Origin: Pseudomonas asplenii
GTDB lineage: Bacteria > Pseudomonadota > Gammaproteobacteria > Pseudomonadales > Pseudomonadaceae
NCBI RefSeq assembly: GCF_900105475.1
Contig: NZ_LT629777.1
Location: forward strand, 2,418,001 to 2,482,000
Direction of reading: 5' to 3'
DNA: 64,000 bases
The translations under genes were made by a program, and so were the position numbers. Below the pieces are notes generated by a model. The model was not told the DNA's origin. It made no database searches and saw nothing but the letters and a program-made list of their open reading frames with translations. Below, in pieces: positions 50,171 through 62,923 of the stretch (position 1 is its first letter; each line of letters begins with the position of its first letter).

Positions 50171-50800
50171 GTGGCCCGTTCCAAGACCAGCCAAAACTGG
50201 CTGAAAGAGCATTTCAACGACCCATTCGTCAAAATGGCGCAAAAAGATGGGTACCGCTCCCGTGCCAGCTACAAGCTGCTGGAGATTCAGGAGAAGGACA
50301 AGCTGATCCGTCCCGGCATGACCGTGGTCGACCTGGGCGCGGCGCCCGGTGGTTGGTCGCAGGTGACCAGTCGTCTGATTGGTGGCAAGGGGCGTCTGAT
50401 CGCTTCCGATATCCTGGATATGGACAGCATCCCGGATGTGACCTTCATCAAGGGTGACTTCACCGAGGACGCGGTACTGGCGCAGATCCTCGAGGCGCTC
50501 GGAAATTCAGAGGTAGACCTTGTGATTTCCGATATGGCCCCCAATATGAGTGGTACGCCCGCAGTCGATATGCCGCGCTCGATGTTCCTGTGCGAGCTGG
50601 CACTGGATCTGGCAGGTCGGGTGTTGCGTCCTGGCGGGGATTTCCTGATCAAGATTTTCCAGGGCGAAGGTTTCGACGAGTACCACAAGAATTTCCGCAA
50701 GCAGTTCGACAAGGTCCAGACACGCAAGCCGGTGTCATCCCGCGATCGCTCCCGTGAGCAGTATCTGCTGGGTCGCGGTTTCCGTGGGAGGACTGAGTAA
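50171..50800 (+). CDS. rlmE: 23S rRNA 2'-O-methyltransferase RlmE (FtsJ)
   Basis: 209 residues, GTG start after GAGG at 50161-50164. SAM motif [13 protein letters not shown] and the K-D-K-E catalytic set (K in [10 protein letters not shown] in [13 protein letters not shown] in [12 protein letters not shown] near [10 protein letters not shown]). Methylates U2552. Precedes ftsH as in E. coli. Confidence 0.96.
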   Translation: MARSKTSQNWLKEHFNDPFVKMAQKDGYRSRASYKLLEIQEKDKLIRPGMTVVDLGAAPGGWSQVTSRLIGGKGRLIASDILDMDSIPDVTFIKGDFTEDAVLAQILEALGNSEVDLVISDMAPNMSGTPAVDMPRSMFLCELALDLAGRVLRPGGDFLIKIFQGEGFDEYHKNFRKQFDKVQTRKPVSSRDRSREQYLLGRGFRGRTE

Positions 50801-50992
50801 AGCAAGGTTTTTGAAGGGGGCGATAGGAAATTCGCATTTCGCCTCGTGAACATAAGTGAATATTGTGTAGTCAATGTTTCACAAAGGGTTACAGACGGCG
50901 CCTGCGAAGCTGTAGGTAATGTAGTAAGTTATGCCGGTGAATATCATGCGAAGCGCGCACCACGAACGGAGCAAGCTTCAGAGGGTAGTTAA

Positions 50993-52912
50993 TTGAACGA
51001 TATGGCAAAGAATCTGATCCTGTGGTTGATCATCGCGGCTGTCCTGGTGACGGTGATGAACAACTTCTCCAGCCCTAACGAGCCGCAGACCCTCAACTAT
51101 TCCGACTTCATCCAGCAAGTGAAGGATGGCAAGGTCGAGCGCGTGGTCGTGGACGGCCCTGTGATCACCGGCAAACGCAACGATGGCGACAGCTTCAAGA
51201 CCATTCGTCCGGGGATCCCGGACAACGGCCTGATTGGCGATCTGGTGGACAACCACGTCGTAGTCGAAGGCAAGCAGCCGGAACATCAGAGCATCTGGAC
51301 CCAGTTGCTGGTGGCCAGCTTTCCGATCCTGGTGATCATTGCGGTGTTCATGTTCTTCATGCGCCAGATGCAGGGCGGTGCGGGCGGCAAGGGTGGCCCG
51401 ATGAGCTTTGGCAAGAGCAAGGCGCGTCTGCTTTCCGAGGATCAGGTGAAAACCACCCTGTCCGACGTCGCCGGCTGCGACGAGGCCAAGGAAGAAGTGG
51501 GTGAACTGGTTGAGTTCCTGCGCGATCCGGGCAAGTTCCAGCGCCTGGGTGGTCGCATTCCTCGCGGCGTGCTGATGGTCGGCCCTCCGGGTACCGGTAA
51601 GACCCTGTTGGCCAAGGCCATCGCCGGTGAGGCGAAAGTGCCGTTCTTCACCATTTCCGGTTCCGACTTCGTCGAGATGTTCGTCGGTGTCGGTGCCAGC
51701 CGTGTTCGTGACATGTTCGAACAGGCCAAGAAGCACGCACCGTGCATCATCTTCATCGACGAAATCGATGCGGTCGGTCGTCACCGTGGCGCCGGCATGG
51801 GCGGCGGTCATGACGAGCGCGAGCAGACCCTCAACCAGTTGCTGGTGGAGATGGACGGCTTCGAGATGAACGATGGCATCATCGTCATCGCCGCGACCAA
51901 CCGTCCCGACGTCCTCGACCCGGCGCTGCTGCGCCCTGGCCGTTTCGACCGCCAGGTGGTGGTGGGCTTGCCGGACATTCGTGGTCGTGAGCAGATTCTC
52001 AAGGTGCATATCCGCAAGGTGCCGGTCGGTGACGACGTGGCTCCCGCGGTGATTGCCCGTGGTACTCCCGGTTTCTCCGGTGCGGACCTTGCCAACCTGG
52101 TCAACGAGGCTTCGCTGTTCGCCGCTCGTGCTGGCAAGCGCGTGGTCGAAATGAAGGAGTTCGAGCTGGCCAAGGACAAGATCATGATGGGCGCCGAGCG
52201 CAAGACCATGGTCATGTCCGAGAAGGAGAAGCAGAACACCGCTTATCACGAAGCCGGTCACGCGATCGTGGGGCGTGTCGTGCCCGAGCATGATCCGGTC
52301 TACAAGGTTTCGATCATTCCGCGCGGTCGTGCGCTGGGTGTGACCATGTTCCTGCCGGAAGAGGATCGCTACAGCCTCTCCAAGCGCGCGTTGATCAGCC
52401 AGATCTGCTCGCTGTACGGTGGCCGTATCGCCGAAGAGATGACCCTGGGTTTCGATGGTGTCACCACAGGTGCCTCCAACGACATCATGCGCGCCAGCCA
52501 GATTGCCCGGAACATGGTGACCAAATGGGGTCTGTCCGAGAAGCTGGGGCCGTTGATGTATGCCGAAGAAGATCAGGAAGTGTTCCTGGGGCGTGGCGGT
52601 GGCGGTCAGAACTCCAGCTTCTCGGGTGAAACCGCCAAGCTGATCGACTCCGAGGTGCGCAGCATCATTGACCACTGCTACGGCACGGCCAAGCAGATCC
52701 TCACGGACCACCGCGACAAGCTCGATGCCATGGCCGATGCGCTGATGAAATACGAGACCATCGACGCCGACCAGATCGACGACATCATGGCCGGTCGCCC
52801 ACCGCGCGAGCCGCGTGACTGGGGTGGTTCGGGCAGCTCGGGCACAACGCCGCCGGTGGTGAAGGATGAACGTCCCGAAGCTCCGATTGGTGGCCCTGCG
52901 GCTGATCACTAA
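50993..52912 (+). CDS. ftsH: ATP-dependent zinc metalloprotease FtsH
   Basis: 639 residues from TTG 50993, preferred because GAGGG lies 7 nt upstream; ATG 51002 is 16 nt away. Two N-terminal membrane helices ([38 protein letters not shown]), AAA domain with GPPGTGKT at about 197-204, IDEIDAVGR, the SRH region RPGRFDRQ, and the zinc motif HEAGH at about 419. Degrades membrane and regulatory proteins such as sigma-32 and LpxC. No sigma-32 promoter was recognised in 50801-50992, which otherwise shows nothing distinct. Confidence 0.98.
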   Translation: MNDMAKNLILWLIIAAVLVTVMNNFSSPNEPQTLNYSDFIQQVKDGKVERVVVDGPVITGKRNDGDSFKTIRPGIPDNGLIGDLVDNHVVVEGKQPEHQSIWTQLLVASFPILVIIAVFMFFMRQMQGGAGGKGGPMSFGKSKARLLSEDQVKTTLSDVAGCDEAKEEVGELVEFLRDPGKFQRLGGRIPRGVLMVGPPGTGKTLLAKAIAGEAKVPFFTISGSDFVEMFVGVGASRVRDMFEQAKKHAPCIIFIDEIDAVGRHRGAGMGGGHDEREQTLNQLLVEMDGFEMNDGIIVIAATNRPDVLDPALLRPGRFDRQVVVGLPDIRGREQILKVHIRKVPVGDDVAPAVIARGTPGFSGADLANLVNEASLFAARAGKRVVEMKEFELAKDKIMMGAERKTMVMSEKEKQNTAYHEAGHAIVGRVVPEHDPVYKVSIIPRGRALGVTMFLPEEDRYSLSKRALISQICSLYGGRIAEEMTLGFDGVTTGASNDIMRASQIARNMVTKWGLSEKLGPLMYAEEDQEVFLGRGGGGQNSSFSGETAKLIDSEVRSIIDHCYGTAKQILTDHRDKLDAMADALMKYETIDADQIDDIMAGRPPREPRDWGGSGSSGTTPPVVKDERPEAPIGGPAADH

Positions 52913-52920
52913 GGTTTGAA

Positions 52921-53772
52921 ATGACTTCTGTTCAGTCCTCGACCCGGTTGCCTTGCGGCAACCGGGTTCTTGATTTGGCCCGGACGCATGTCATGGGCAT
53001 TCTCAACGTTACCCCTGATTCCTTTTCCGATGGTGGACGCTTCAGCGAGCTGGATGGGGCGCTGCGGCATGCCGAAGGCATGGTGCAGGCTGGCGCGACC
53101 CTGATCGATGTTGGCGGTGAGTCGACCCGGCCTGGCGCGCGAGTCGTGTCGCCGCTGGAGGAGCTTGAGCGGGTGGCACCTGTCGTCGAGCGCATTCATC
53201 GTGAGCTGGATGTAATCATTTCGGTGGATACCTCGACGCCGGCGGTAATGCGTGAGACGGCGCGCCTTGGTGCCGGCCTGATCAACGATGTGCGTTCGCT
53301 GCGGCGCGATGGCGCGCTGGATGCGGCTGCGGCCACCGGCTTGCCGGTCTGCCTGATGCACATGCTCGGCGAGCCTGGCGACATGCAGGACAATCCGCAG
53401 TACGAGAATGTCACGCAGCAGGTGCAGGCGTTTCTTGTCGAGCGCATGGCGGAGTGTGAGGCGGTGGGTATTCCCGCTGAGCGGATCATTCTGGACCCGG
53501 GGTTCGGCTTTGCAAAAAATCTGCAGCACAACCTGAGCCTGTTCAAGCATATGGAGCAGTTGCATGCCCTTGGACGGCCACTATTGGTCGGCGTTTCGCG
53601 AAAGAGCATGATAGGTCAGGCACTCGGGCGCCCGGTGGGTGAGCGCCTGTACGGCAGTCTGGCGCTGGCAGCGCTGGCGGTGAGCAAGGGCGCGCGGATT
53701 CTGCGTGTGCATGATGTGGCCGAGACGGTCGACGTCGTCAATATGCTCGCTGCCGTTGCGACGGCTGAATAA
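52921..53772 (+). CDS. folP: Dihydropteroate synthase
   Basis: 283 residues. Pterin-binding signatures [18 protein letters not shown] and [12 protein letters not shown], then [22 protein letters not shown] and a C-terminal [11 protein letters not shown]. Makes dihydropteroate from p-aminobenzoate for folate; target of sulfonamides. 8 nt after ftsH. Confidence 0.97.
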   Translation: MTSVQSSTRLPCGNRVLDLARTHVMGILNVTPDSFSDGGRFSELDGALRHAEGMVQAGATLIDVGGESTRPGARVVSPLEELERVAPVVERIHRELDVIISVDTSTPAVMRETARLGAGLINDVRSLRRDGALDAAAATGLPVCLMHMLGEPGDMQDNPQYENVTQQVQAFLVERMAECEAVGIPAERIILDPGFGFAKNLQHNLSLFKHMEQLHALGRPLLVGVSRKSMIGQALGRPVGERLYGSLALAALAVSKGARILRVHDVAETVDVVNMLAAVATAE

Positions 53773-53788
53773 GAATGATGGAGCACTT

Positions 53789-55126
53789 ATGAAGAAGAAA
53801 TATTTCGGCACCGACGGTATTCGTGGCCGGGTCGGGCAGTACCCGATCACCCCTGATTTCATGCTTAAACTGGGCTGGGCTGCCGGCATGGCGTTCCGCA
53901 AGTTGGGCAACTGTCGTGTGTTGGTCGGCAAGGACACACGTATCTCCGGCTACATGTTCGAGTCTGCCCTGGAGGCCGGGTTGTCCGCAGCAGGGGCTGA
54001 CGTGATGCTGCTGGGGCCGATGCCGACCCCGGCCATTGCCTATCTGACCCGTACTTTTCATGCCGAGGCCGGGATCGTCATCAGTGCGTCCCACAATCCG
54101 CACGACGACAACGGCATCAAGTTTTTCTCCGGTGAAGGCACCAAGCTGCCGGATGAAGTCGAGCTGATGATCGAAGAGTTGCTCGATGCGCCGATGACGG
54201 TTGTCGATTCGCAAAGGTTGGGCAAGGTCTCGCGGATCAATGACGCGGCTGGTCGCTACATCGAGTTCTGCAAGGGCAGCGTGCCGACCGGCACCAAGCT
54301 GTCCAATCTCAAGGTGGTACTCGATTGTGCGCACGGCGCGACCTACAAGGTCGCACCCAGTGTCTTTCGTGAGCTGGGCGCACAGGTCACCGCGTTGTCC
54401 GTGCAGCCCAACGGGCTGAACATCAACGACAATTGCGGGTCGACGCACATCAAGCCGCTGCAGGCTGCGGTGTTGGCTGAGCAGGCCGACCTGGGAATCG
54501 CCTTCGACGGTGATGGTGACCGGGTGTTGATGGTTGATCACACGGGAGCGGTGGTCGATGGTGACGAACTGGTATTCATCATCGCGCGTGACCTTGCCGA
54601 GCGGGGCAAGCTCAACGGTGGTGTGGTCGGAACCCTGATGAGCAATCTGGGGATGGAGCTGGCGCTGAACGAGCTGGATATTCCCTTCGTGCGTGCCAAT
54701 GTCGGTGACCGCTATGTGATTGCCGAACTGCTCGAACGTAACTGGCTGGTAGGTGGGGAAAACTCGGGTCATATCCTCTGCCTGAGCCACAACACCACTG
54801 GCGACGCGATCATCGCGGCACTGCAGGTTCTGTTGGCGTTGCGTCGTCGTGGCGAGACGCTGGCCCAGGCGCGTCAAGCTCTGCGCAAGTGTCCTCAGGT
54901 GTTGCTCAACGTGCGTTTCGGTGGCGGTGTCGATCCGGTCAAGCACCCGCAGGTGGTGGCCGAGTGCGAGCGTGTGACTGCGGCCATGAACGGTCGTGGT
55001 CGTGTGCTGTTGCGCAAGTCGGGGACCGAGCCGCTGGTGCGGGTGATGGTCGAGGGTGAGGATGAAGCTTCGGTTCGTGAGCATGCCGAAGGGCTGGCAA
55101 AACTGGTTGCTGAAGTTTGTGCCTGA
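53789..55126 (+). CDS. glmM: Phosphoglucosamine mutase
   Basis: 445 residues from ATG 53789. [11 protein letters not shown] start, phospho-serine loop [17 protein letters not shown], metal site AFDGDGDRV, sugar loop GGENSGH and phosphate loop [14 protein letters not shown]. Converts glucosamine-6-P to glucosamine-1-P for cell-wall and LPS precursors. Confidence 0.98.
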   Translation: MKKKYFGTDGIRGRVGQYPITPDFMLKLGWAAGMAFRKLGNCRVLVGKDTRISGYMFESALEAGLSAAGADVMLLGPMPTPAIAYLTRTFHAEAGIVISASHNPHDDNGIKFFSGEGTKLPDEVELMIEELLDAPMTVVDSQRLGKVSRINDAAGRYIEFCKGSVPTGTKLSNLKVVLDCAHGATYKVAPSVFRELGAQVTALSVQPNGLNINDNCGSTHIKPLQAAVLAEQADLGIAFDGDGDRVLMVDHTGAVVDGDELVFIIARDLAERGKLNGGVVGTLMSNLGMELALNELDIPFVRANVGDRYVIAELLERNWLVGGENSGHILCLSHNTTGDAIIAALQVLLALRRRGETLAQARQALRKCPQVLLNVRFGGGVDPVKHPQVVAECERVTAAMNGRGRVLLRKSGTEPLVRVMVEGEDEASVREHAEGLAKLVAEVCA

Positions 55127-55192
55127 ATTCGGCTTGCCAGTGATGATCTGGTTGGGTAATATCTGCGCCCACTTTGACCCGCGAGGTAGAGC

Positions 55193-55948
55193 ATGCGTCG
55201 CCCCATGGTAGCTGGTAACTGGAAAATGAACGGTACCCGCGCCAGCGTCGCTGAGCTGATCGAGGGGCTGCGGAATCTGGCCCTGCCGAGCGGTGTTGAT
55301 GTTGCGGTATTCCCGCCTTGCTTGCATATCAATCAAGTGATTGATGGTTTGAAGGGCAAGTCGATTTCGGTCGGCGCGCAGAACTGCGCAGTTGAATCCA
55401 TGCAGGGCGCCTTGACGGGTGAGATCGCATCGAGCCAACTGGTCGATGCAGGTTGCTCCCTGGTACTGATCGGGCATTCCGAGCGTCGCCTGATCCTGGG
55501 TGAGGCGGATGCCACGCTCAATCGCAAGTTCGCCGCCGCGCAAGCTTGTGGGTTGATTCCGGTGTTGTGTGTAGGGGAGACCCTGGCGCAGCGTGAAGCC
55601 GGCAAGACGCTGGAAGTGGTTTCGCGTCAGTTGGGCAGTATCATCGAAGAGTTGGGTGTCGATGTTTTTGCCAAGGCTGTGATCGCTTACGAGCCGGTCT
55701 GGGCCATTGGTACCGGGCTGACAGCATCGCCGCAACAAGCGCAGGATGTGCATGCAGCCATTCGCGCGCAGTTGTCGGCAGAGAATTCTGAAGTCGCTCA
55801 AGGTGTGCGACTTCTATACGGCGGCAGCGTGAAGGCGGCCAATGCGGTCGAACTGTTCGGCATGCCGGATATCGATGGGGGCCTCATTGGTGGGGCTTCC
55901 CTGAATGCAGATGATTTCGGTGCGATCTGTCGCGCCGCGGGAAACTGA
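55193..55948 (+). CDS. tpiA: Triosephosphate isomerase
   Basis: 251 residues. N-terminal ...AGNWKMNGT, catalytic His in LIGHSERR and Glu in [11 protein letters not shown], phosphate loop [11 protein letters not shown]. Intact (beta/alpha)8 barrel length. 66 bp after glmM, same operon as in other Pseudomonas. Confidence 0.98.
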   Translation: MRRPMVAGNWKMNGTRASVAELIEGLRNLALPSGVDVAVFPPCLHINQVIDGLKGKSISVGAQNCAVESMQGALTGEIASSQLVDAGCSLVLIGHSERRLILGEADATLNRKFAAAQACGLIPVLCVGETLAQREAGKTLEVVSRQLGSIIEELGVDVFAKAVIAYEPVWAIGTGLTASPQQAQDVHAAIRAQLSAENSEVAQGVRLLYGGSVKAANAVELFGMPDIDGGLIGGASLNADDFGAICRAAGN

Positions 55949-55952
55949 TAAA

Positions 55953-56336
55953 ATGCTGGAAACGATCGTAGTCGTTCTTCATCTGTTGGCTGCACTGGGC
56001 GTTGTTGCTCTGGTATTGCTGCAACAGGGTAAAGGTGCGGAAGCTGGTGCATCTTTCGGCGCAGGTGCTTCAAATACTGTGTTCGGAAGCCAAGGTTCCT
56101 CTACCTTTCTTAGTAAGTTTACTGCTATACTTGCCGCAGGTTTCTTCATAACCAGCTTAGGGTTAGGTTACTTTGCTAAAGAGAAAGCTCACCAGCTGAC
56201 TCAAGCAGGTCTGCCAAGCCCGGCAGTGTTGGAAGCGCCAAAGCAAAAGCCGGCATCTGATGATGTACCGGTTCTCCAGGAGCAAAAGCCGGCCAATACG
56301 GCAGGTGATGTACCTCAAGCTCCAGAGAAGAAGTAA
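55953..56336 (+). CDS. secG: Protein-export membrane protein SecG
   Basis: 127 residues from ATG 55953. Two membrane helices ([41 protein letters not shown]) around [23 protein letters not shown], the SecG signature; a polar tail follows. Subunit of SecYEG. 4 nt after tpiA. Confidence 0.96.
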   Translation: MLETIVVVLHLLAALGVVALVLLQQGKGAEAGASFGAGASNTVFGSQGSSTFLSKFTAILAAGFFITSLGLGYFAKEKAHQLTQAGLPSPAVLEAPKQKPASDDVPVLQEQKPANTAGDVPQAPEKK

Positions 56337-56365
56337 AACGGGTTTCATGCTGTAAATGTTGTATT

Positions 56366-56451
56366 GCCGAGGTGGTGGAATTGGTAGACACGCAACCTTG
56401 AGGTGGTTGTGCCCATAGGGTGTAGGGGTTCGAGTCCCCTTCTCGGTACCA
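56366..56451 (+). tRNA. tRNA-Leu(GAG)
   Basis: 86 nt, class II tRNA with a long variable arm. Acceptor GCCGAGG pairs with TCTCGGT before ACCA; anticodon loop CTTGAGG gives anticodon GAG; T-loop TTCGAGT. Encoded CCA. In the secG-rimP gap as usual. Confidence 0.97.
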
Positions 56452-56462
56452 ATTATCAGGAG

Positions 56463-56485
56463 AGCCCGCTGTTGCGGGCTTTCTT
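56463..56485 (+). terminator. Terminator after tRNA-Leu
   Basis: AGCCCGC, loop TGTT, GCGGGCT, followed by TTCTTG. Confidence 0.8.
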
Positions 56486-56547
56486 GTAGGTGGAATGTTA
56501 CATTGACCCAAAAAGGGATCGGTCGTATACTTTCGCCCCAGCTTTGT

Positions 56548-56624
<77 letters not shown>

Positions 56625-56634
56625 GTTTTAGCGG

Positions 56635-56657
56635 AGCCCCTTTTCAGGGGCTTTTTG
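56635..56657 (+). terminator. Terminator after tRNA-fMet
   Basis: AGCCCCT and AGGGGCT around a short TTTC loop, with a following T5. Confidence 0.85.
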
Positions 56658-56764
56658 TTAGCTGGACACAATTGATGCCGCGTTTGACGGCATTTCAGGG
56701 ATGGGCGATTCGCCCATTTTTTGTTTTCTTAAATCGCATGCACATCATGCACGAGGGGGTTCAG

Positions 56765-57223
56765 GTGTCGAGCAAGCTAGAACAGTTGCAGGCCTTGTTG
56801 GCCCCGGTGGTCGTGGCCCTGGGCTATGAATGCTGGGGTATCGAGTTTTCTGCTCAAGGCCGCCATTCCGTGTTGCGCGTTTATATCGATAAGGAAGGTG
56901 GTGTTCTGGTGGATGACTGCGCCATTGTCAGTCGCCAGATCAGTGGTGTGCTGGATGTCGAAGATCCGATCTCCACTGAATACACCCTTGAAGTTTCCTC
57001 TCCTGGCATGGAACGCCCGCTGTTCACCCTTGAACAGTTTGCCTCGCATGCCGGCGAACAAGTGAAAATAAGGCTGCGTTCGCCTTTCGAAGGTCGACGC
57101 AACTTTCAGGGCCTTCTGCGTGGAGTGGAAGAGCAGGACATCGTGGTGCAGGTGGATGACCATGAATTCCTGTTGCCGATCGATTTGATCGACAAGGCCA
57201 ACATTATTCCCAGTTTTGACTGA
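56765..57223 (+). CDS. rimP: Ribosome maturation factor RimP
   Basis: 152 residues, GTG start after [21 protein letters not shown] N-terminal region, [35 protein letters not shown] and C-terminal SH3-like barrel. Needed for 30S maturation. Opens the rimP-nusA-infB-rbfA-truB-rpsO-pnp cluster. Confidence 0.97.
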   Translation: MSSKLEQLQALLAPVVVALGYECWGIEFSAQGRHSVLRVYIDKEGGVLVDDCAIVSRQISGVLDVEDPISTEYTLEVSSPGMERPLFTLEQFASHAGEQVKIRLRSPFEGRRNFQGLLRGVEEQDIVVQVDDHEFLLPIDLIDKANIIPSFD

Positions 57224-57270
57224 GACGCGGATCCCGCGGATCCAATGGCTTGCGAAAGGCGAGGCGTACG

Positions 57271-58752
57271 ATGAGCAAAGAAGTATTGCTGGTTGTTGAG
57301 TCGGTATCCAATGAAAAGGGTGTACCGGCAAGCGTGATTTTTGAGGCGCTGGAGATTGCTCTGGCGACCGCTACCAAGAAGCGCTTTGAAGACGAAGTTG
57401 ACCTGCGTGTGGAAATCAACCGCCACACCGGTTCCTATGAGACTTTCCGTCGCTGGACCGTCGTCGAGGAAGACGATCTTGACGATCCGGCGATCGAGAC
57501 CTGGCCGAGCAAAGTGGCGCAAACCCATCCGGGTGCCAAGGTTGGCGAAGTTGTCGAGGAGAAGATCGAGTCCATCGAATTCGGTCGTATCGCCGCGCAG
57601 ACCGCCAAGCAAGTCATTGTGCAGAAGGTTCGCGAAGCCGAGCGTGCGCAGGTGGTCGATGCCTACCGCGAGCGTCTGGGTGAAATCATCTCCGGTACCG
57701 TGAAGAAGGTCACCCGCGACAACGTTATCGTTGACCTGGGTAACAACGCCGAGGCGCTGCTGGCTCGCGAAGATATCATTTCTCGCGAGACGTTCCGGGT
57801 CGGTGTACGGCTTCGTGCGCTGCTCAAGGAAATTCGTACCGAGAACCGTGGTCCTCAGCTGATCCTGTCGCGTACCGCGCCGGAAATGCTGATCGAGCTG
57901 TTCCGTATCGAAGTGCCCGAGATCGCCGAAGGCCTGATCGAAGTAATGGCAGCGTCCCGTGATCCGGGTTCGCGCGCCAAGATCGCGGTCCGCTCCAAGG
58001 ACAAGCGTATCGATCCACAAGGTGCATGCATCGGCATGCGCGGTTCGCGTGTCCAGGCCGTCTCCGGCGAGCTGGGTGGCGAGCGTGTCGACATCGTGCT
58101 GTGGGATGATAACCCGGCGCAGTTCGTGATCAACGCCATGTCGCCGGCTGAAGTCGCGGCGATCATCGTTGACGAAGATGCCCACGCGATGGACATCGCC
58201 GTGGGTGCCGACAACCTGGCCCAGGCGATTGGCCGTGGTGGTCAGAACGTACGCCTGGCCAGTCAGTTGACCGGCTGGACCCTGAACGTGATGACCGAGT
58301 CGGACATCCAGGCTAAGCAACAGGCAGAAACCGGTGACATCCTGCGCAACTTCATCGACGAGCTGGAAGTCGACGAAGAGCTGGCACAGGTGCTGGTCGA
58401 TGAAGGTTTCACCAGCCTGGAAGAGATTGCCTACGTACCGTTGGAAGAAATGCTCAACATCGACGGCTTTGACGAGGACATCGTCAACGAGCTTCGCGCT
58501 CGTGCCAAGGATCGCTTGTTGACCAAAGCCATCGCTACAGAGGAAAAGCTGGCAGACGCCCATCCGGCCGAAGACCTGCTCTCGCTTGAGGGTATGGACA
58601 AGGATTTGGCGGTGGAACTGGCGGTGCGCGGCGTAATTACCCGCGAAGACCTGGCCGAGCAGTCGATTGATGACCTGCTCGACATCGACGGCATCGACGA
58701 TGATCGTGCCGGCAAGTTGATCATGGCCGCCCGAGCCCACTGGTTCGAGTAA
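57271..58752 (+). CDS. nusA: Transcription termination/antitermination protein NusA
   Basis: 493 residues from ATG 57271. N-terminal RNA polymerase-binding domain, S1 domain ([21 protein letters not shown]), two KH domains ([37 protein letters not shown]) and two C-terminal acidic repeats as in other gammaproteobacteria. Confidence 0.98.
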   Translation: MSKEVLLVVESVSNEKGVPASVIFEALEIALATATKKRFEDEVDLRVEINRHTGSYETFRRWTVVEEDDLDDPAIETWPSKVAQTHPGAKVGEVVEEKIESIEFGRIAAQTAKQVIVQKVREAERAQVVDAYRERLGEIISGTVKKVTRDNVIVDLGNNAEALLAREDIISRETFRVGVRLRALLKEIRTENRGPQLILSRTAPEMLIELFRIEVPEIAEGLIEVMAASRDPGSRAKIAVRSKDKRIDPQGACIGMRGSRVQAVSGELGGERVDIVLWDDNPAQFVINAMSPAEVAAIIVDEDAHAMDIAVGADNLAQAIGRGGQNVRLASQLTGWTLNVMTESDIQAKQQAETGDILRNFIDELEVDEELAQVLVDEGFTSLEEIAYVPLEEMLNIDGFDEDIVNELRARAKDRLLTKAIATEEKLADAHPAEDLLSLEGMDKDLAVELAVRGVITREDLAEQSIDDLLDIDGIDDDRAGKLIMAARAHWFE

Positions 58753-58779
58753 TTAGGCGCGGCCTGAGGAGAGAAGTGC

Positions 58780-61311
58780 ATGACGCAAGTCACGGTGAAA
58801 CAACTGGCCGATGAGGTCAAAACACCGGTGGAGCGCCTGTTGCAGCAGATGCGTGAGGCAGGTCTGCCGCACACCGCCGCCGAAGAAAAGGTGAGCGACA
58901 GCGAGAAACAATCGCTGCTGACTCATTTGAAGAGCAGTCACAAGGCGAAAGTGGAAGAACCGCGCAAGATTACCTTGCAGCGCAAAACCACCAGCACCCT
59001 GCGTGTTGCCGGCAGCAAGAGCATCAGTGTTGAAGTACGCAAGAAGAAAGTCTTCGTACAGCGCAGCCCGGAAGAAATCGAAGCCGAGCGCAAGCGTGAG
59101 CAGGAAGAACGCCGTGCCGTAGAAAATGCGGCCCGTCAGAAGGCGGAAGAAGAAGCCAGGCGTCGCGGCGAAGATGACGCACGTCGCCAGCCAGCTCCGG
59201 CTGCCGAACCGGCTGCCGCTGTGGCAGCTGAAGTGGTCGCAGCCCCTGTGGCGGCGGTCGAGCCTGTGCGTGAAGCAGCGGTTTCCGCTCCAGCACCGGC
59301 GGCCGACGCTCGCAAGCGCGAAGAGCCGCGTCGTCCGGACAAACCACGTGCCGACGATAGCAATCGTCGCGGCAGTGGTGGTGATGGCGAGCGCAAAAAT
59401 GCTCCGCATCGTGCTTCGGTCAAGGAAAAGGCTCCGGCCCCACGTGTTGCCCCGCGCACTACCGACGAAGAGAGCGATGGTTTCCGTCGTGGCGGTCGCG
59501 GTAAAGGCAAGCCGAAAAAACGCAACGCCCACGGTTTCCAGAGCCCTACCGGCCCGCTCGTGCGTGATGTGAAAATCGGCGAGACCATTACGGTTGGCGA
59601 TCTTGCCCAGCAGATGTCGGTCAAGGCGGCCGAGATCATCAAGTTCATGTTCAAGCTGGGTACACCAGCCACCATCAACCAGGTTCTGGATCAGGAAACT
59701 GCCCAGCTGGTTGCTGAAGAACTGGGCCACAAAGTGACCCTGATCAGCGACACCGCCCTGGAAGATTCCCTGGCCGAGTCCCTGAAGTTCGAAGGTGAAG
59801 CGGTTTCCCGTGCGCCGGTTGTGACCGTAATGGGTCACGTTGACCACGGTAAGACGTCGCTGCTCGACTACATCCGTCGTGCGAAGGTTGCTGCTGGCGA
59901 AGCCGGTGGCATTACCCAGCACATCGGTGCCTACCACGTGGAAACCGATCGCGGCATGGTCACCTTCCTCGATACCCCGGGTCACGCCGCGTTTACCGCA
60001 ATGCGTGCCCGTGGTGCCAAGGCGACCGACATCGTGATCCTGGTGGTTGCGGCGGACGACGGCGTGATGCCGCAAACCATCGAGGCCGTTCAGCATGCCA
60101 AGGCGGCTGGCGTTCCTCTGGTGGTCGCGGTGAACAAGATCGACAAGCCGGGCGCTGATCTCGATCGCATCCGTAGCGAACTGTCGGTTCACGGTGTGAC
60201 TTCCGAGGAGTGGGGTGGCGACACGCCATTCGTCCCGGTTTCCGCGAAGATGGGTACCGGCGTCGACGAATTGCTCGAAGCGGTCCTGCTGCAGGCCGAA
60301 GTACTGGAACTGACTGCCACCCCTTCGGCTCCGGGTCGTGGTGTGGTTGTCGAGTCCCGTCTGGACAAGGGCCGTGGCCCGGTGGCTACCGTGCTGGTAC
60401 AGGACGGTACGCTGCGTCAAGGCGACATGGTGCTGGTCGGCTCGAACTATGGCCGCGTGCGCGCCATGCTCGACGAAAACGGCAAGCCTATCAAGGAAGC
60501 CGGTCCGGCGATTCCGGTCGAGATTCTCGGCCTGGACGGTACCCCGGATGCTGGCGACGAGATGAGCGTTGTGGCTGACGAGAAGAAAGCTCGTGAAGTC
60601 GCGCTGTTCCGCCAAGGCAAGTTCCGCGAAGTCAAACTGGCTCGCGCACATGCTGGCAAGCTGGAAAACATCTTCGAAAACATGGGCCAGGAAGAGAAGA
60701 AGACGCTCAATATCGTCCTCAAGTCCGATGTCCGTGGTTCGTTGGAAGCACTGCAAGGTGCGCTCAACGGTTTGGGTAACGATGAAGTGCAAGTGCGCGT
60801 CGTCGGTGGCGGTGTCGGTGGTATCACCGAGTCCGACGCCAACCTGGCACTGGCCTCCAGCGCTGTACTGTTCGGCTTCAACGTGCGTGCCGATGCCGGC
60901 GCTCGCAAGATCGTCGAGCAGGAAGGTCTGGATATGCGTTACTACAACGTGATCTACGACATCATCGAAGACGTCAAGAAAGCTCTGACCGGTATGCTGG
61001 GCAGCGACGTGCGGGAGAACATCCTGGGCGTGGCCGAAGTCCGCGACGTATTCCGTTCGCCTAAGTTCGGCGCCATTGCCGGCTGCATGGTGATCGAGGG
61101 TAGCGTGCACCGTAACCGTCCGATCCGCGTGCTGCGTGAAGACATCGTGATCTTCGAAGGCGAGCTGGAATCCCTGCGCCGCTTCAAGGATGACGCTTCC
61201 GAAGTGCGTGCCGGCATGGAATGCGGTATCGGCGTGAAGAGCTACAACGACGTCAAGGTCGGCGACAAGATCGAAGTATTCGAGAAGGTTCAGGTTGCTC
61301 GCAGCCTCTGA
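58780..61311 (+). CDS. infB: Translation initiation factor IF-2
   Basis: 843 residues. N-terminal IF2_N domains with a long charged low-complexity linker ([24 protein letters not shown], then Ala/Pro/Arg-rich), G domain with GHVDHGKT at about 352-359, [12 protein letters not shown], then domains II-IV to [11 protein letters not shown]. Loads fMet-tRNA on the 30S subunit. Intergenic 61312-61470 carries a hairpin (AACGCCCGG/CCGGGCGTT at 61382-61414). Confidence 0.98.
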   Translation: MTQVTVKQLADEVKTPVERLLQQMREAGLPHTAAEEKVSDSEKQSLLTHLKSSHKAKVEEPRKITLQRKTTSTLRVAGSKSISVEVRKKKVFVQRSPEEIEAERKREQEERRAVENAARQKAEEEARRRGEDDARRQPAPAAEPAAAVAAEVVAAPVAAVEPVREAAVSAPAPAADARKREEPRRPDKPRADDSNRRGSGGDGERKNAPHRASVKEKAPAPRVAPRTTDEESDGFRRGGRGKGKPKKRNAHGFQSPTGPLVRDVKIGETITVGDLAQQMSVKAAEIIKFMFKLGTPATINQVLDQETAQLVAEELGHKVTLISDTALEDSLAESLKFEGEAVSRAPVVTVMGHVDHGKTSLLDYIRRAKVAAGEAGGITQHIGAYHVETDRGMVTFLDTPGHAAFTAMRARGAKATDIVILVVAADDGVMPQTIEAVQHAKAAGVPLVVAVNKIDKPGADLDRIRSELSVHGVTSEEWGGDTPFVPVSAKMGTGVDELLEAVLLQAEVLELTATPSAPGRGVVVESRLDKGRGPVATVLVQDGTLRQGDMVLVGSNYGRVRAMLDENGKPIKEAGPAIPVEILGLDGTPDAGDEMSVVADEKKAREVALFRQGKFREVKLARAHAGKLENIFENMGQEEKKTLNIVLKSDVRGSLEALQGALNGLGNDEVQVRVVGGGVGGITESDANLALASSAVLFGFNVRADAGARKIVEQEGLDMRYYNVIYDIIEDVKKALTGMLGSDVRENILGVAEVRDVFRSPKFGAIAGCMVIEGSVHRNRPIRVLREDIVIFEGELESLRRFKDDASEVRAGMECGIGVKSYNDVKVGDKIEVFEKVQVARSL

Positions 61312-61381
61312 CTCGCAAGCTTCAAGAGCCGCCACGGCCTGGCGCAGCATGCTGCACAGGCCGTCGAGCGGACTCTAAACG

Positions 61382-61415
61382 CAACGCCCGGTCCGGCTTC
61401 TGCCAGGCCGGGCGT
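61382..61415 (+). repeat. Hairpin between infB and rbfA
   Basis: AACGCCCGG and CCGGGCGTT with a 16-nt GC-rich loop and a short TTTG tail. Possible partial terminator or processing site inside the operon. Confidence 0.5.
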
Positions 61416-61470
61416 TTGCCGCTTTCAGACCTCGAGGGTTTCACCTCGGGGCAGTAACAGGTAACAAGAC

Positions 61471-61887
61471 ATGGCAAAAGAATACAGCCGTACCCAACGT
61501 ATCGGCGATCAGATGCAGCGCGAGCTGGCACAGTTGATCCGTCGTGAAGTCAAGGACCCGCGCGTCGGCCTGGTCACCATCACCGCTGTCGATGTCAGCC
61601 GTGACGTCGGCCACGCGAAGGTTTTCATCACCGTGATGGGCCAGGACAGCCAGGAAGACATCACTCAGAGCATCAAGGTGCTCAATTCGGCAGCCGGCTT
61701 CCTGCGCATGCAGTTGGCTCGCGAGATGAAGCTGCGCAGCGTGCCGCAGTTGCATTTCCACTACGATGAGAGCGTCGCCCGTGGTGCCCATCTGTCGGCA
61801 TTGATCGAGCGTGCAGTGGCCGAAGACAGCCAGCATGGCGAGGACAGCGAGCCTCAAGCTGCCTCTCCAGCAGACGGCCGGGAGTAA
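61471..61887 (+). CDS. rbfA: Ribosome-binding factor A
   Basis: 138 residues. [29 protein letters not shown], then [23 protein letters not shown] and [16 protein letters not shown]-like cold-shock protein for 30S maturation; the acidic tail is slightly longer than in E. coli. Confidence 0.96.
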   Translation: MAKEYSRTQRIGDQMQRELAQLIRREVKDPRVGLVTITAVDVSRDVGHAKVFITVMGQDSQEDITQSIKVLNSAAGFLRMQLAREMKLRSVPQLHFHYDESVARGAHLSALIERAVAEDSQHGEDSEPQAASPADGRE

Positions 61888-61890
61888 TCG

Positions 61891-62808
61891 GTGGCTCAGG
61901 TCAAACGTATTCGTCGCAACGTCAGCGGCATCATCCTGCTGGACAAGCCGCTGGGGTTCACCTCCAACGCGGCGTTGCAGAAGGTCCGCTGGCTGCTCAA
62001 CGCCGAGAAGGCCGGTCATACCGGCAGCCTCGATCCGTTGGCTACCGGCGTGCTGCCGCTGTGCTTTGGCGAGGCCACCAAGTTCTCGCAGTACCTGCTC
62101 GATTCCGACAAGGGTTATGAAACCCTCATGCAGTTGGGCAAGACCACCACCACGGCCGACGCCGAAGGTGAGGTTCTGCAGACCCGTCCTGTGACCGTTG
62201 GTCGTGCCGATATCGAAGCGGTCCTGCCGGATTTTCGTGGGGAAATCAGTCAGATACCCCCGATGTACTCGGCACTCAAGCGCGATGGGCAACCGCTTTA
62301 CAAGTTGGCGCGTGCAGGGGAAGTAGTGGAGCGCGAACCGCGTTCTGTTACTATTGCGCGCTTGGAATTGCTGGCCAGCGAAGGCGATACTGCCCGACTG
62401 GCGGTGGACTGCAGCAAGGGCACCTATATTCGTACCCTGGTGGAGGATATCGGTGAGCGGCTCGGTTGCGGTGCGTACGTCGCCGAACTGCGTCGGACCC
62501 AGGCCGGACCTTTCAGCCTGGCCCAGACGGTGACGCTCGAAGAGCTGGAAGCCGTCCATGCCGAAGGTGGTAATGAAGCGGTCGACCGCTTCCTGATGCC
62601 ATCGGACAGCGGGTTGCTGGATTGGCCTCTGCTCAAGTTTTCCGAGCACAGTGCGTTCTACTGGCTCAACGGCCAGCCAGTACGTGCCCCGGACGCGCCG
62701 AAGTACGGCATGGTTCGGGTACAGGATCATAATGGTCGCTTCATCGGTATCGGTGAAGTGAGCGAAGACGGGCGCATCGCGCCGCGTCGACTGATTCGGT
62801 CAGAATGA
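61891..62808 (+). CDS. truB: tRNA pseudouridine-55 synthase TruB
   Basis: 305 residues, GTG start 3 nt after rbf[15 protein letters not shown], the catalytic aspartate in [42 protein letters not shown] and a C-terminal PUA-like domain. Forms pseudouridine in the T-loop of tRNAs. Confidence 0.97.
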   Translation: MAQVKRIRRNVSGIILLDKPLGFTSNAALQKVRWLLNAEKAGHTGSLDPLATGVLPLCFGEATKFSQYLLDSDKGYETLMQLGKTTTTADAEGEVLQTRPVTVGRADIEAVLPDFRGEISQIPPMYSALKRDGQPLYKLARAGEVVEREPRSVTIARLELLASEGDTARLAVDCSKGTYIRTLVEDIGERLGCGAYVAELRRTQAGPFSLAQTVTLEELEAVHAEGGNEAVDRFLMPSDSGLLDWPLLKFSEHSAFYWLNGQPVRAPDAPKYGMVRVQDHNGRFIGIGEVSEDGRIAPRRLIRSE

Positions 62809-62881
62809 CCGGACGAGGGTGGCTGTCAACAGGCACGGTCACTACTCTTTTATAGATACGGGGATTTGTCCTCGGCCTGTT

Positions 62882-62903
62882 GAAACCGTTCCTGGACGGT
62901 TTC
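62882..62903 (+). promoter_or_regulatory. rpsO leader hairpin
   Basis: GAAACCGT, loop TCCTGG, ACGGTTTC, ending 20 nt before the rpsO ATG. S15 represses its own translation through 5' structures in several bacteria; this hairpin is a candidate site. A TATAGAT -10-like box lies at about 62852. Confidence 0.45.
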
Positions 62904-62923
62904 CTGATATAAGGATTGCCCAC